Positions 45,981-55,256 of a stretch of DNA of 64,000 bases are shown here, piece by piece (within the stretch, counting starts at the first letter, position 1; each line of letters begins with the position of its first letter). Position numbers and translations under genes: made by a program. The notes under the pieces were generated by a model. That model was given only the letters and a program-made list of their open reading frames with translations. It was not told where the DNA came from and did no database searches. Origin of the DNA: Algoriphagus sp. (GTDB lineage: Bacteria; Bacteroidota; Bacteroidia; Cytophagales; Cyclobacteriaceae); NCBI RefSeq assembly GCF_030694375.1, contig NZ_JAUXYL010000046.1, positions 186,001 through 250,000 on the forward strand, read 5' to 3'.

Positions 45981-48565
45981 TACCTGTTGATTTGAGATAA
46001 AACCAAAGCAAGCGTGGCCAGGCCGGTAGTTACACCAACCACGTCTCCCAGCCGGATAGGCATTTTTGGTCCTTTGGTGGGTACGATCACTTCTGCTCCA
46101 GGTTCGATTGGAGGGAAATTGCGGATTCCGAAAAAGCCTTTGGTGCGTTTCACTGCCCCGTTTGCATAGACCACGTAGGTTTGTTTTTTGTTGGCACGAC
46201 GCTCAAAGCCGCCGGCCCCGTTGATGTAGTGTTTCAGACCGCGTCCTGTTTCATGGCGCAGGGTGGTCGGGTAAACCACATCTCCCCGCATGCGGACAGT
46301 CTGCAGAAGTTTTGGAATGGAGAGGATATCCCCTTCTTCGAGAATCAGGTCGTTTTCCGAACCTGGGTTGTCGATGATTTTCTGTAAATCAATCGCTACT
46401 GCTTCAGTCTCTTTAAGTTTCACGGCAAATCCGGGAGTTCCTTCTGCAATTTGATCCAAGGATTCTTTTTTGGCGTTGGAAATACTTGTGTCGATAGGAT
46501 TGATTTTTTCCGCAGGTAAGTCCCGGAATAGGCGCTGCAGCATTTCTTCCTGTGCTTCGGAATTGTTGGGATCTTCGATCAACTTCATTTTCAAGGCCTC
46601 CAGGTTCCGCTGTCTTCTGATTTGCTCAGATTCTGTGTTGAAAAATTCGGTCCGACGGATCAAAGTCGCGCCTTTGGAATAAGCAAACTGATTCAGTCCT
46701 CCTGCGCGATTTATCAAATCAGAGATTCGTTCAACACTGTTTTGAATGGCAAAAATTCCCGGAGAATTCACCTGCCCCTCGACAGCCACCAGTCTTTGCA
46801 TGGTGAAATTTGCCCTTTTCCGAATGATTACCTGATCAAAGGGCTGAAGGGATTGGGAGCTGGTATTGATGGAAAGGTCCGGATTGACCCGTGCAGGAAT
46901 GATGTCAGAAAGGGTTCCAAGGTCTGAATCTTCCAGTCTTCTGGCGATTTCGATGTCCTGAGAATTGGCTGATTCCTGTAGTCCTCCCGCCAGAATGATC
47001 AGTTCCTCGATCTTCATGGACTGGGAATAGGGATAGGTTCCCGGCTTTTTCACTTCGCCCAAAATCTGGACGTAGCGCTCATTCTGAACATCATAGATGC
47101 TGGAAATTCGAATCACATCCTCGCGCTGTAGCCTTACATCCGGGGCGGTTCCTGCCAAAACATTCTTCAGATTGACTTCGATCATCTCTGTGCTGAGATC
47201 CGGCTTGGTTCTAAGGATGCTCGCACGCTCGGTGTAGGCGTCGCCTCTAAGACCCTCGGCATTTTTTACCAACTGGGACAGTGTCAAGCCTTCCGAAAGT
47301 GCAAATGTGCCTTCCCTATAAACTGCGCCTCTGATCTGGACACGATTACTGAAGCGGTTTAGAATTTTGCTTACGGTAATTTCATCCCCGCCTTTCAGGA
47401 GGAAAAGGTTGAATTGGTTTTGGTACACATCCGAAACCGAGCGCTGATTTCCGGTGATTCTGGAGATTGCAACACGGTCTTTGAACGCCAAATCTGTAAA
47501 TCCACCGGCATAGTTCAGGAGATTTTCAAAGGTATCTTCGGGGCTTATTTCAAACGTCATCGGGCGCTTTACCTCTCCCTTGACTTTGATTCTGGATTGG
47601 AATGGCGGTACTAGAATGACATCTTGATCCTGAAGTTGCAAATCCAAATCGGCTGTTCCGTTGATGAGTAAATCGTACACATCAATCGTTGCTATCGGCT
47701 TATTATTCCGTATTACTTTGATAGCGCGCATGGTACCGTTTTCATTCGGTCCACCGGCAGAATACAGGGCATTGAAGACGGTGGAAAAAGCGCTGAGTGT
47801 AAATGTGCCGGGCAATCGGACCTCGCCTAAAATATGCACTTTGATTGTCCGCACATTTCCCAAAGTCACTTGTAGGAAGGTGCTGGGATTGGCGCCCGAA
47901 AGTCCCGGATAGTATCTGGAAACTCTGCTTTTGATGATTCCCGTGGCTTCAGTGATGGTTTTTCCCGACACCGACACCGGCCCGATATTGTCCAAAATCA
48001 CAAAGCCGTCAGGGTTGACCGTGGCCTCATAATATTGCTCAGACTGTCCGTAGATATCCACAAAAATAACGTCGCCCGGACCGAGAATATAACTTTGGGG
48101 CGTCGCCTGATTGAGGCTTGGCTCAAAGCTAAGGCGCCGGTTTTTCTGATAGAAAAGCGAAGTTCCGAAAATCTCCTCTCCCGTTGCCTGATTCAGGATT
48201 TCATCCTGGGGTTGATAGAGTCCGCGGGTGATTTCGTTTAGGTCCATTTGCTGTCGTGGCTCTCTACGTGAAGCCTTGCTGCTTCGGCTGGTACTTCCGC
48301 CCAAGTCCAGTTCTCCGATACGGTTGCGGAGTTTTTCTACCTCAACAGATGGCATTCCCCGGAGTTGGGCCATCTGGAGGAAATCATCCACTCCTAATCC
48401 GGCCTCATTGGCCCGTTTGACCAATTCTGCTACCTGTTCATCGCTGAGTTCATCGACTTTGATGCTTGTCAGGTCAGTATTTTGCTGCGCATTGACTTGA
48501 GGTACTGATCCTATCAGCAGGGCGATTAAGGCAAAAAAATACCAGATTCTTATGTTTAAAACCAT
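45980..48565 (-). CDS. SLBB-domain polysaccharide export protein
   Basis: 861 residues with a signal peptide (ALIALLIGSVPQVNAQ), an N-terminal Poly_export domain (YILGPGDVIFVDIYG) and a series of SLBB-like segments, seen as repeated xxxGEVxxPGTY/RGAVYREGTF motifs. A hydrophobic helix closes the protein (LGDVVGVTTGLATLALVLS). It belongs to the Wza-like export family; the many SLBB repeats and size are typical of Bacteroidota versions. It is the first gene of the operon, with a good promoter box upstream. Confidence 0.93.
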   Translation of the reverse strand: MVLNIRIWYFFALIALLIGSVPQVNAQQNTDLTSIKVDELSDEQVAELVKRANEAGLGVDDFLQMAQLRGMPSVEVEKLRNRIGELDLGGSTSRSSKASRREPRQQMDLNEITRGLYQPQDEILNQATGEEIFGTSLFYQKNRRLSFEPSLNQATPQSYILGPGDVIFVDIYGQSEQYYEATVNPDGFVILDNIGPVSVSGKTITEATGIIKSRVSRYYPGLSGANPSTFLQVTLGNVRTIKVHILGEVRLPGTFTLSAFSTVFNALYSAGGPNENGTMRAIKVIRNNKPIATIDVYDLLINGTADLDLQLQDQDVILVPPFQSRIKVKGEVKRPMTFEISPEDTFENLLNYAGGFTDLAFKDRVAISRITGNQRSVSDVYQNQFNLFLLKGGDEITVSKILNRFSNRVQIRGAVYREGTFALSEGLTLSQLVKNAEGLRGDAYTERASILRTKPDLSTEMIEVNLKNVLAGTAPDVRLQREDVIRISSIYDVQNERYVQILGEVKKPGTYPYSQSMKIEELIILAGGLQESANSQDIEIARRLEDSDLGTLSDIIPARVNPDLSINTSSQSLQPFDQVIIRKRANFTMQRLVAVEGQVNSPGIFAIQNSVERISDLINRAGGLNQFAYSKGATLIRRTEFFNTESEQIRRQRNLEALKMKLIEDPNNSEAQEEMLQRLFRDLPAEKINPIDTSISNAKKESLDQIAEGTPGFAVKLKETEAVAIDLQKIIDNPGSENDLILEEGDILSIPKLLQTVRMRGDVVYPTTLRHETGRGLKHYINGAGGFERRANKKQTYVVYANGAVKRTKGFFGIRNFPPIEPGAEVIVPTKGPKMPIRLGDVVGVTTGLATLALVLSQINR

Positions 48566-48843
48566 GATTTTAAGGACTGTTCCGGGTGAATTAGGGGGAA
48601 AATAGAATTTAAAAATCCGTCAATTTCTTAATTCTACCAAATATAGGTCTAAAAAGTACTTTATTGGGTGATGCTGAAACCGTGGTTTCGATCAAAAAAT
48701 TGGATATTTTGAAAATTCTCGAAGATTATTATCCGGCATTTCTCCATTTTCAGGAAGGAATGGGAAAAATTAAACTATCAAAAGGGAAGGAGAAGTATTT
48801 CCCTTACCAGGCAGGGAGAAAGTTTCTCAATACCCTTACAGGC
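48566..48843. other. 278-bp gap with the EPS operon promoter
   Basis: Apart from the promoter box at 48638 it holds no gene I can support. A plus-strand reading frame from 48664 overlaps the end of the radical-SAM gene and looks spurious. Confidence 0.6.
48638..48645 (-). promoter_or_regulatory. TAnnTTTG promoter box of the EPS operon
   Basis: TATATTTG on the minus strand fits the Bacteroidota -7 box. The start of the SLBB gene lies about 70 bp downstream. No clear -33 box. Confidence 0.5.
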
Positions 48844-49848
48844 TTATTCCGTACAATTCCTACAGATTTCGATCTGAGTGCGATCGGCTAGCAATTGTTT
48901 TCGAAAATTGAAATAGGGCAAAGAATTCCAAATTGAGGTAAGCGATTGTTCCCCTAGCTCTCCCATCACATGACGGGCATCTTTGTCAAAGCAACAGGGG
49001 ACGACCTTTCCGTCCCAGGTCACCACAGCCCCTTGCCACATTCTCCAACATTTGTTTTCCAGTTGCTTTTTCAGCTTCCATTTGCCTATCCCGTCAGGAA
49101 TGTAACGGGAATATCCAAGGTTTGAAGGGATCAATTCAGAGCCGTTTTCGAAATCATAGATTTGGGTGGTTTTGAGTTGGAGTTCGTCAACCTCTAAAGC
49201 TTTAGCCCAAGATTTCAAGGCGGGAAGCTGATGCTCATTTTGTCCTGTTACCAAAAATTGGAGTACAATTCTCGGGAATTGTTGTCCGGTTTTTTTTCGC
49301 TCCGAAAGCAACCGCCTCAGTCCTTCCTGAACTTTATTCAGACTTCCCCCTATCCGGTATTGCTCATAGACTTCTTGCGTGATTCCATCCATGGATACGA
49401 TCAGCTGCTTGAGCCCACTTTTCAAAATTGCGTCCACTTGATTTTCCCCGAGATAATGCGCGTTGGTAGAAGTAGAAGTGAAAATGTGTTTGTGATCAGC
49501 GTAGGTGACCATTTCCAGAAACCGGGGATTCAAAAAAGGCTCACCTTGAAAATAGAGATGTAACCACGTAAGATGTCCTTTGACCTGATCAATGACCTTT
49601 TCATAAAGCGCTTCCTGCAGCATTCCCGTGGGACGGGAGAAGGATCTCAACCCGGATGGACACTCTGGGCAGCGAAGATTGCATGAGGTCGTCGGTTCGA
49701 TGCTGAGCGTTGTGGGTTTTCCCCAAATGATGGGCCTTTGGACGATTTGGCTCAAATGAAAAGAGCTTTTCAGCAAAAGGAAATTGAGGACTTTCCCAAA
49801 AGTCAGGTATCGAAAAAATGCCAGCCCGGTGATCCACCTGTTTTTCAC
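48844..49848 (-). CDS. radical SAM/SPASM domain protein
   Basis: 334 residues. The radical SAM cluster motif is CNLRCPEC (CxxxCxxC) after EPTTS, with FQGEPFLNPRF as the GGEP-like motif. Further cysteines in GKVVPCCFDKDA and EICRNC form a SPASM-like region for extra FeS clusters. Such proteins modify peptides or sugars. It lies upstream of and in the same direction as the EPS operon, separated by 278 bp and a promoter box, so a glycan- or peptide-modifying role in the same pathway is inference. It diverges from gldB. Confidence 0.92.
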   Translation of the reverse strand: MKNRWITGLAFFRYLTFGKVLNFLLLKSSFHLSQIVQRPIIWGKPTTLSIEPTTSCNLRCPECPSGLRSFSRPTGMLQEALYEKVIDQVKGHLTWLHLYFQGEPFLNPRFLEMVTYADHKHIFTSTSTNAHYLGENQVDAILKSGLKQLIVSMDGITQEVYEQYRIGGSLNKVQEGLRRLLSERKKTGQQFPRIVLQFLVTGQNEHQLPALKSWAKALEVDELQLKTTQIYDFENGSELIPSNLGYSRYIPDGIGKWKLKKQLENKCWRMWQGAVVTWDGKVVPCCFDKDARHVMGELGEQSLTSIWNSLPYFNFRKQLLADRTQIEICRNCTE

Positions 49849-49966
49849 TTTGGAAAATACGGAATTAAGGAAGGAAGAAGCAAACGGAAAATTAGGATTG
49901 CCAGAGGAGAACGAATTGATGGATTAAGATTGGAATCCCTATTTTTGAATCTGAAACCAACATCCC

Positions 49967-50971
49967 ATGAGGCCTACCCGAATTGCTTTTCTGATTCCGA
50001 TCTTGATTTTAGTTTTCGCCTGTGGCAAAAAAAACCAAACCTGTGAATTGGATCCCGATATTCTTGATCAGGACATTGACTTGTCTATTACCCGTTTGGA
50101 GGATGAGTTCTTTGGTGCAAATACAGTAAAGGATTACTTGTTTCTGTTGGACAAGCATCCTGAATTTGCTGAGGTGTACCTTCAGGAAAGCATGTATTTC
50201 TCTCCTGATTCACTCGCCGCCAGCCTACTCGAAATTCATCAGGATTCGGCTCTGCGGGTACTCTATGACTCAGTCAAAGTGGAGTTTGCGGATATTTCTG
50301 ATATTGAAACTGACCTCAAAAATGCCTTCAAGTCCGTTAAATACTATTTCCCAGATTTCAAAATACCCAAGGTTTATACCTTTGTCTCCGGCTTCAATTC
50401 GGATCTGATTGTTACGGACGACATGATTGTAATCGGTTTGGACTATTACCTACCTGCTGATCACAGTTTTCAGCCCGATATTGCGCGATACATGGCTGTA
50501 CGCTATGAACGTGAATATTTGGTTCCAATGATCGTGCTTGCCATTTCCTCCCGCTACAACATCACTGACCCCACAAACAACACCTTGCTGTCTGAGATGA
50601 TGTATTATGGGAAGGCTTATCATTTTGTCAAAGCAATTATGCCTTGCACCTCAGACCAGTTTATCATTGGTTATACTCCGGAGGAAATTGCTGAATGCTT
50701 TGAAAATGAGGAGTTCATTTGGGCCCATTTTGTAGAAAATGAACTGCTTTACCAGACTAACCCCTTTGAAATCAGAAAATACATCGGAGAAGCCCCTTTT
50801 ACGGATGCAATCTCCACAAAAGCCCCCGGAAGATTGGGACGATGGCTGGGCTGGAATATTGTGGACGACTATCAGTCCAACCAGAATGTAGACTTGGCAG
50901 TGCTGATGATGGAGTGGGATGTGGAGAAGATTTTCAGGCAGTCCGGATATCGACCGCGCCGCCCTGAGTAG
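49967..50971 (+). CDS. gldB: gliding motility lipoprotein GldB
   Basis: 334 residues with a lipoprotein signal (PILILVFACGKK). The GldB body is recognisable from DLSITRLEDEFFG, FLLDKHPEFAEVYLQES, DLIVTDDMIVIGLDYYLP and ARYMAVRYEREYLVPMIVLA. GldB is one of the accessory proteins needed for gliding, with a role linked to T9SS stability. Here it is inserted between two minus-strand polysaccharide genes. Its 3' end overlaps the end of the GT4 gene (50934) tail-to-tail by 38 bp. Confidence 0.93.
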   Translation: MRPTRIAFLIPILILVFACGKKNQTCELDPDILDQDIDLSITRLEDEFFGANTVKDYLFLLDKHPEFAEVYLQESMYFSPDSLAASLLEIHQDSALRVLYDSVKVEFADISDIETDLKNAFKSVKYYFPDFKIPKVYTFVSGFNSDLIVTDDMIVIGLDYYLPADHSFQPDIARYMAVRYEREYLVPMIVLAISSRYNITDPTNNTLLSEMMYYGKAYHFVKAIMPCTSDQFIIGYTPEEIAECFENEEFIWAHFVENELLYQTNPFEIRKYIGEAPFTDAISTKAPGRLGRWLGWNIVDDYQSNQNVDLAVLMMEWDVEKIFRQSGYRPRRPE

Positions 50972-52157
50972 TTGTTTTCGGCTGAGGGTTGATCAGTTCC
51001 AAAAGCCTGCTCACAGCAATTTCTTTTGAAAAATAGGTTTCTGCCAGTATTCTTGAGTTTTTGCTCAGGCGGTCGAGCGCTGTAGGATTTTCTTCCAGTT
51101 TTTCAAGCTTGGCAAAAGCAGCGTCCATTTTTCCGGGAAGACAGGAGATTCCAAGTTCGTAGGTTTTTACCAAGTCGTATACCCAGCCTTTGTGATTCAC
51201 TATGATAGCCTTTCCGGCAGCCAAGGCGTCAAAAAACTTATTGGGACTGTTTGTCTTAAGTACTGGCAAATGCGCAAAAGAAATCCATGCTAAATCTGCC
51301 AGGGAAAGGACTTCGTTTACCTTTTCCTTGGATCCGAAAGGGATGAACCAGACATTTTTCAGGTTTTTTGCTTTAGTGAGATCTCTTAACCTTTGCTCGA
51401 AACTTCCTGTTCCCATGATCAGAAACCCCCAGTTTTTTCCTCTTTTTTGGGCTATTTCAGCCAATTCCAGCAATTCTTCCACGGCATTTACCTGACCCAA
51501 TGCTCCGGTGTATACCAGTGTCAATCCGGCTGAAATCCCAAGCTCCACTGCTAATTTTTGATTTTTCTCTTTTGGATAAAATCGGTTCAGATCTGAAAAA
51601 TTCGGAATCAAGGCTACCTCCCGCTGTGGGCTGATTTTCTGCAAATGGGCCGCTATCCCAGGAGAAAGGGCGACTAAACTCAAGGCCTGATCGTAAATTT
51701 TCCTTTCAAGGGAATAGAGCAGGGATTTTGTGACCGGATTACGGATTGCTCCAACTTGTATCGGGGCTTCCGGCCAAAGATCCCGCACTTCAAAAACATA
51801 GGGGATGGCCATTCTTTTTTTTACCCAAAGTCCTATCAGTCCCGTGGTGAGGGGGGTTGAGGTAATGTAGAGCAAATCCGGTCTTGGTAGCTTTTTTACC
51901 AGTTTTTTAGCTTTTGTTACAAAGCGCCAAAATGCCCAAATCCGCTTAAAAAAGCCGAACTTTTGGTCATAATCCACAGGCAGGTAATGAACCCGGATGC
52001 CGTCGATCCAGCGTTGATCATAATCGGATAAGGCATGCGTGGTAATCATTTCCACTTCAATTCCAGCCTCCACCATGCCTTTGGCTAGATGGTATGAGCG
52101 CACCGCTCCACCTTGATCGGGGGTTCGGAAATACTGATGGATGTAGATTACCTTCAT
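50934..52157 (-). CDS. glycosyltransferase family 4 (WbuB-like)
   Basis: Start at ATG 52157 (MKVIYIHQYFRTPDQGGAVR) overlaps the asnB stop by 4 bp; the earlier 52175 start is unlikely. 407 residues. The opening QYFRTPDQGGAVRSYHLAKGM and YVFEVRDLWPEAPI are the WbuB-like signature of GT4 glycosyltransferases, with a donor site LVYTGALGQVNAVEELLELA. It likely builds part of the surface glycan. Tail-to-tail overlap of 38 bp with gldB. Confidence 0.9.
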   Translation of the reverse strand: MKVIYIHQYFRTPDQGGAVRSYHLAKGMVEAGIEVEMITTHALSDYDQRWIDGIRVHYLPVDYDQKFGFFKRIWAFWRFVTKAKKLVKKLPRPDLLYITSTPLTTGLIGLWVKKRMAIPYVFEVRDLWPEAPIQVGAIRNPVTKSLLYSLERKIYDQALSLVALSPGIAAHLQKISPQREVALIPNFSDLNRFYPKEKNQKLAVELGISAGLTLVYTGALGQVNAVEELLELAEIAQKRGKNWGFLIMGTGSFEQRLRDLTKAKNLKNVWFIPFGSKEKVNEVLSLADLAWISFAHLPVLKTNSPNKFFDALAAGKAIIVNHKGWVYDLVKTYELGISCLPGKMDAAFAKLEKLEENPTALDRLSKNSRILAETYFSKEIAVSRLLELINPQPKTTTQGGAVDIRTA

Positions 52158-53926
52158 AGACGCAATTTCGACCATTCTGCCAAAAGAAACAGATTATAAA
52201 GGGTTAAGAATTGCGTTTTCACTCCTGACTCTGGATTCCGTAGGATTTGTCTTACCGTATCTGAAAAGTTTTCACCCTGTGTTTTATCAAACTCCTTGAG
52301 TGTAGCGAATACTCTTTTGGATAATTCTCCGGATTCGTTAAGCCACTCTTGCAATGGAAGTCCAAAACCAAACTTCTTTCGATCTGCAACCCAGCCAAGC
52401 TCATTTTCTCGAAGCAAATTCTTAATCCAGGGTTTGCCAAGGAGGAGTGCAGGATCTTCCACCCGTTGCCATAGCCCCAAAAGTGAGGAATCCAGATAGG
52501 GCGAGCGGCCTTCGATACCATGAGCCATCAGGGCATTGTCGTGGACTTTTAAAACGTCCTGTACTAGGTAAACTTGCCGGTCAAAGTCCAGCATTCGCTT
52601 GTATACTGGTAATTTTGGATTGAAAATTCGCTCATAATCCCCGATCATTTCTGTTGGAGGGTTTTGCAAGGCGGAGAAATTCAGGAAGGTGGTATTGGGG
52701 TCAAGCTGGATTCCTGATGTGAACTTTTTCCAATTTTTTCCAAAAGGCAGTTTTTTTAAATAGTCTGCCCATTTGCACCAAAAACGCTGCAGTTGCAAAT
52801 ATTTATCAAATGCGGCATGTCGCTGATACCCACCCCAGAGCTCATCGGATCCTGCCCCTGAAATCAGGACTTTTACCTCGGATTTGGCTTTTTTCCCAAT
52901 CATCCAAGTCAGAAACCCTGCCGAATCTCCTATGGGAAGATCCACACTTCGGATGTATTCCTCCCAGTTTTCCAAGAAGGCCTTTTGGTCGATGTCAATG
53001 AGATGATGATCGGTTGGAATCTGTTTGGAAAACCGAATAGCTTGGTCTCCATCTGCGTATTTTGACCGGTACTTTTTCTCAACCTGAATGGTATATGCGG
53101 GTAGTGAAGTTCCGGTTTTTCTGTACCAAAGTGAGTATAGCAAACTACTGTCTGCGCCACCGCTCAGAAGCAATCCTACGGGTACATCAGCATGAAATTG
53201 ATTGAGTACTGTTTTTTCCAGGAGTTTTGCGAAGGAGGTTTGACTTGGCGGTTCATTATTCCCTTGCGGTACCGGGAGCGTATCCCATCTGAAAGTGTCG
53301 TGTCTGAAAAGCGTACTGTATCTACCGGGTTTCCAGGCACTGATTCCTCGATGAAAGGTTTTTCCCGGAGCGGGAGCACGGAAATAAAAATAATGATCAA
53401 CCTGATCCCAATCCGGGACATGAGCTTGAAAAGCTGTAATCCCTCTCAATTCTGAAGAGATGACCAAATTATCTGGGCTTTGGGCATAATAGAGTGGTTT
53501 TTCGCCGTTTCGATCTCTTGCTACCAATACTGATTTGCTGATCAAGTCGATGTAAATGATCGAAAACATTCCATTGAGTTTTTCCAGGCCTTTTTGCCCA
53601 AAAATCTTCAGGTAATGCAATAAAACCTCGGTGTCGGATTGCGTGATGAATTCGATACCCATCTTGGTCAGTAGCCTCCTCAGTTCCTGAAAATTGTAAA
53701 TTTCTCCATTCAAAATTAGCAGACTGTTGCCATCTGGAGCCCAAAATGGCTGGTCTGCATCTGGCCCATGATGAAGAATTTTGAGGCGATTTACGCCAAT
53801 CCAAAGCCCGTTCCAGGGAGAATAGATGGCAGACTGATCCGGACCTCTGTGGTGAGTGGCATCGACCAAAGCCTGAATGGACTTTTTACTTGCCTTTTTG
53901 CCCCAAATTAAATGTATCCCGCACAT
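52154..53926 (-). CDS. asnB: asparagine synthase (glutamine-hydrolysing) type, glycan-locus version
   Basis: 590 residues. The Ntn glutaminase domain begins MCGIHLIWGK with nucleophile Cys2. The synthetase domain has the PP-loop LLSGGADSSLLY and a later ISGAGSDELWGGY. In polysaccharide loci such enzymes amidate sugar acids or peptide parts rather than make free asparagine; this is inferred from the neighbouring GT4 gene, with which it overlaps by 4 bp. It directly follows nth without a gap. Confidence 0.92.
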   Translation of the reverse strand: MCGIHLIWGKKASKKSIQALVDATHHRGPDQSAIYSPWNGLWIGVNRLKILHHGPDADQPFWAPDGNSLLILNGEIYNFQELRRLLTKMGIEFITQSDTEVLLHYLKIFGQKGLEKLNGMFSIIYIDLISKSVLVARDRNGEKPLYYAQSPDNLVISSELRGITAFQAHVPDWDQVDHYFYFRAPAPGKTFHRGISAWKPGRYSTLFRHDTFRWDTLPVPQGNNEPPSQTSFAKLLEKTVLNQFHADVPVGLLLSGGADSSLLYSLWYRKTGTSLPAYTIQVEKKYRSKYADGDQAIRFSKQIPTDHHLIDIDQKAFLENWEEYIRSVDLPIGDSAGFLTWMIGKKAKSEVKVLISGAGSDELWGGYQRHAAFDKYLQLQRFWCKWADYLKKLPFGKNWKKFTSGIQLDPNTTFLNFSALQNPPTEMIGDYERIFNPKLPVYKRMLDFDRQVYLVQDVLKVHDNALMAHGIEGRSPYLDSSLLGLWQRVEDPALLLGKPWIKNLLRENELGWVADRKKFGFGLPLQEWLNESGELSKRVFATLKEFDKTQGENFSDTVRQILRNPESGVKTQFLTLYNLFLLAEWSKLRL

Positions 53927-54598
53927 TTATTTTTGCACACCCTCCTTAGCTGCGATCTTGTTGGCCTTTTCGAAATACTTACAAAAATGGGTGATAGTGC
54001 ATTCCTCACATTTGGGTCTGCGCGCTAGACAAGTATATCTCCCATGAAGAATCAGCCAATGATGGGCTACGTGGATGTATTGTTTGGGGATGTGTTTGAC
54101 AAGTTGTTTCTCCACATCATAGGGTGTTTTAGCAGTCAAAGGGACAAGGCCAAGTCGTCTGGACACCCGGAAAACATGTGTGTCAACCGCCATATTGGGT
54201 TGATTCCATACTACAGAGGTGATGACATTGGCAGTTTTTCGGCCAACTCCGGGAAGTTTGGTTAGTTCATCGACGGTGGACGGAACCTCTCCGCCAAACT
54301 CCTCCATCAGCATTTTACCCAATCCGATCAGGTGTTTCGTTTTATTATTGGGATAGGAAATGGAGCGGATGTAGGGGAAAAGTTCATCAAAATGAGTCGC
54401 CGCCAAATGTGCTGGGGTGGGAAAATGCTCAAAAAGAGTTCGTGTTACAATATTTACACGCTTGTCTGTACATTGGGCAGAGAGGACCACAGCTACCAAG
54501 AGCTGGAAGGGATTTTCGTATTGAAGTTCCGTTTCAGCTATGGGCATGTTTTCCGAAAAGTGAGAAATAAAAGCTTCGTATCGCTGTTTTTTAAGCAT
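53927..54598 (-). CDS. nth: endonuclease III
   Basis: DNA repair glycosylase/AP lyase for oxidised pyrimidines. The 223-residue protein has the HhH motif LPGVGRKTANVI with catalytic Lys expected at its start, and the catalytic Asp in VDTHVFRVSRRLG. The 4Fe-4S cluster is CLARRPKCEECTITHFC (C-x6-C-x2-C-x5-C). It is the first gene of the nth-asnB-GT4 unit; a repair gene heading a glycan operon looks coincidental. Confidence 0.96.
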   Translation of the reverse strand: MLKKQRYEAFISHFSENMPIAETELQYENPFQLLVAVVLSAQCTDKRVNIVTRTLFEHFPTPAHLAATHFDELFPYIRSISYPNNKTKHLIGLGKMLMEEFGGEVPSTVDELTKLPGVGRKTANVITSVVWNQPNMAVDTHVFRVSRRLGLVPLTAKTPYDVEKQLVKHIPKQYIHVAHHWLILHGRYTCLARRPKCEECTITHFCKYFEKANKIAAKEGVQK

Positions 54599-54778
54599 GA
54601 ATAAGTTCTAGTTGGAAACGGAGGATAAGATAGGTATAATTGGAATATTGGAAGATTTGAAAATTGAAAAATTAGGCGACATTTTTTTATTGCTTCAAAG
54701 AAGTAGGATTTAATTTCAAACGTTTATAACCAACAGATTTTTGGTGCTTTTGGGTATATTTAAGAAAATATCAGAGTC

Positions 54779-54991
54779 ATGGAAGCGATCATTTTAAAAA
54801 GTAAATCGTCCAAAAATTTGAAGCAAATCAAAGAGCTTGCCATAGCTCTTGGCGTTGAGTTTTCAATTATCAAAGACGAGTTGGCCGAAGATTTAGCTTT
54901 GGCAAATGCCATCGAAAGTGGGAAGACTGGAGAATATGTGGACTTAGCTAATTTTTTGAGCGAACTGAAAAATGAAAATTCTGATAGATAA
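54779..54991 (+). CDS. antitoxin-like small protein
   Basis: 70 residues (MEAIILKSKSSKNLKQIKEL...) of the short helical type that precedes RelE-like toxins in Bacteroidota, ending in the acidic segment LSELKNENSDR. It overlaps the following toxin gene by 20 bp. Because the toxin carries an in-frame stop codon, this antitoxin may have lost its target. The family is judged by position and look only. Confidence 0.7.
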   Translation: MEAIILKSKSSKNLKQIKELAIALGVEFSIIKDELAEDLALANAIESGKTGEYVDLANFLSELKNENSDR

Positions 54992-55238
54992 ATCCTTTTA
55001 TAAGGACTGGAAGAAAATCAAAGACCAAGATCTTAATCAGAAAGTTTTGAGTTTCATTGTGGAAATTCAAAAAGCTGAGTCCCTCAGTTCCCTTTCAAAC
55101 TTGAAAAAATTAGTAGGCACAAAGAGTTACTTTAAAGAAAGGCTTTGAAATTATCGTGTTGGATTACTATGGAAAAATGACCATCTGATTTTTATTCGAA
55201 TCCTTCACAGAAAGGATATTTACAGGTTTTTCCCCTAA
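54972..55238 (+). pseudogene. RelE-type toxin gene interrupted by in-frame TGA
   Basis: Frame from ATG 54972 reads FYKDWKKIKDQDLNQKVL, SNLKKLVGTKSYFKERL, then TGA at 55146-55148, then in the same frame NYRVGLLWKNDHLIF and RILHRKDIYRFFP to the stop at 55236. This is the complete RelE/ParE-like layout, and the TGA stands where related toxins have Gly before (N/D)YR (GGA to TGA). One base change restores the protein. The truncated protein lacks the catalytic end, so toxicity is probably lost. A base-call error is the alternative. Confidence 0.85.
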
Positions 55239-55256
55239 AAATTTAACTTCAATGTT

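Noticed and set aside
48664-48891. Plus-strand reading frame of 75 residues before the radical-SAM gene end
   Set aside because: Overlaps the 3' end of a clear gene on the other strand, has no recognisable motif and no credible start signal.
55146-55148. TGA in the toxin read as selenocysteine
   Set aside because: No selenocysteine insertion structure or sel genes seen; family members have Gly at this place, so a nonsense change or base-call error is simpler.
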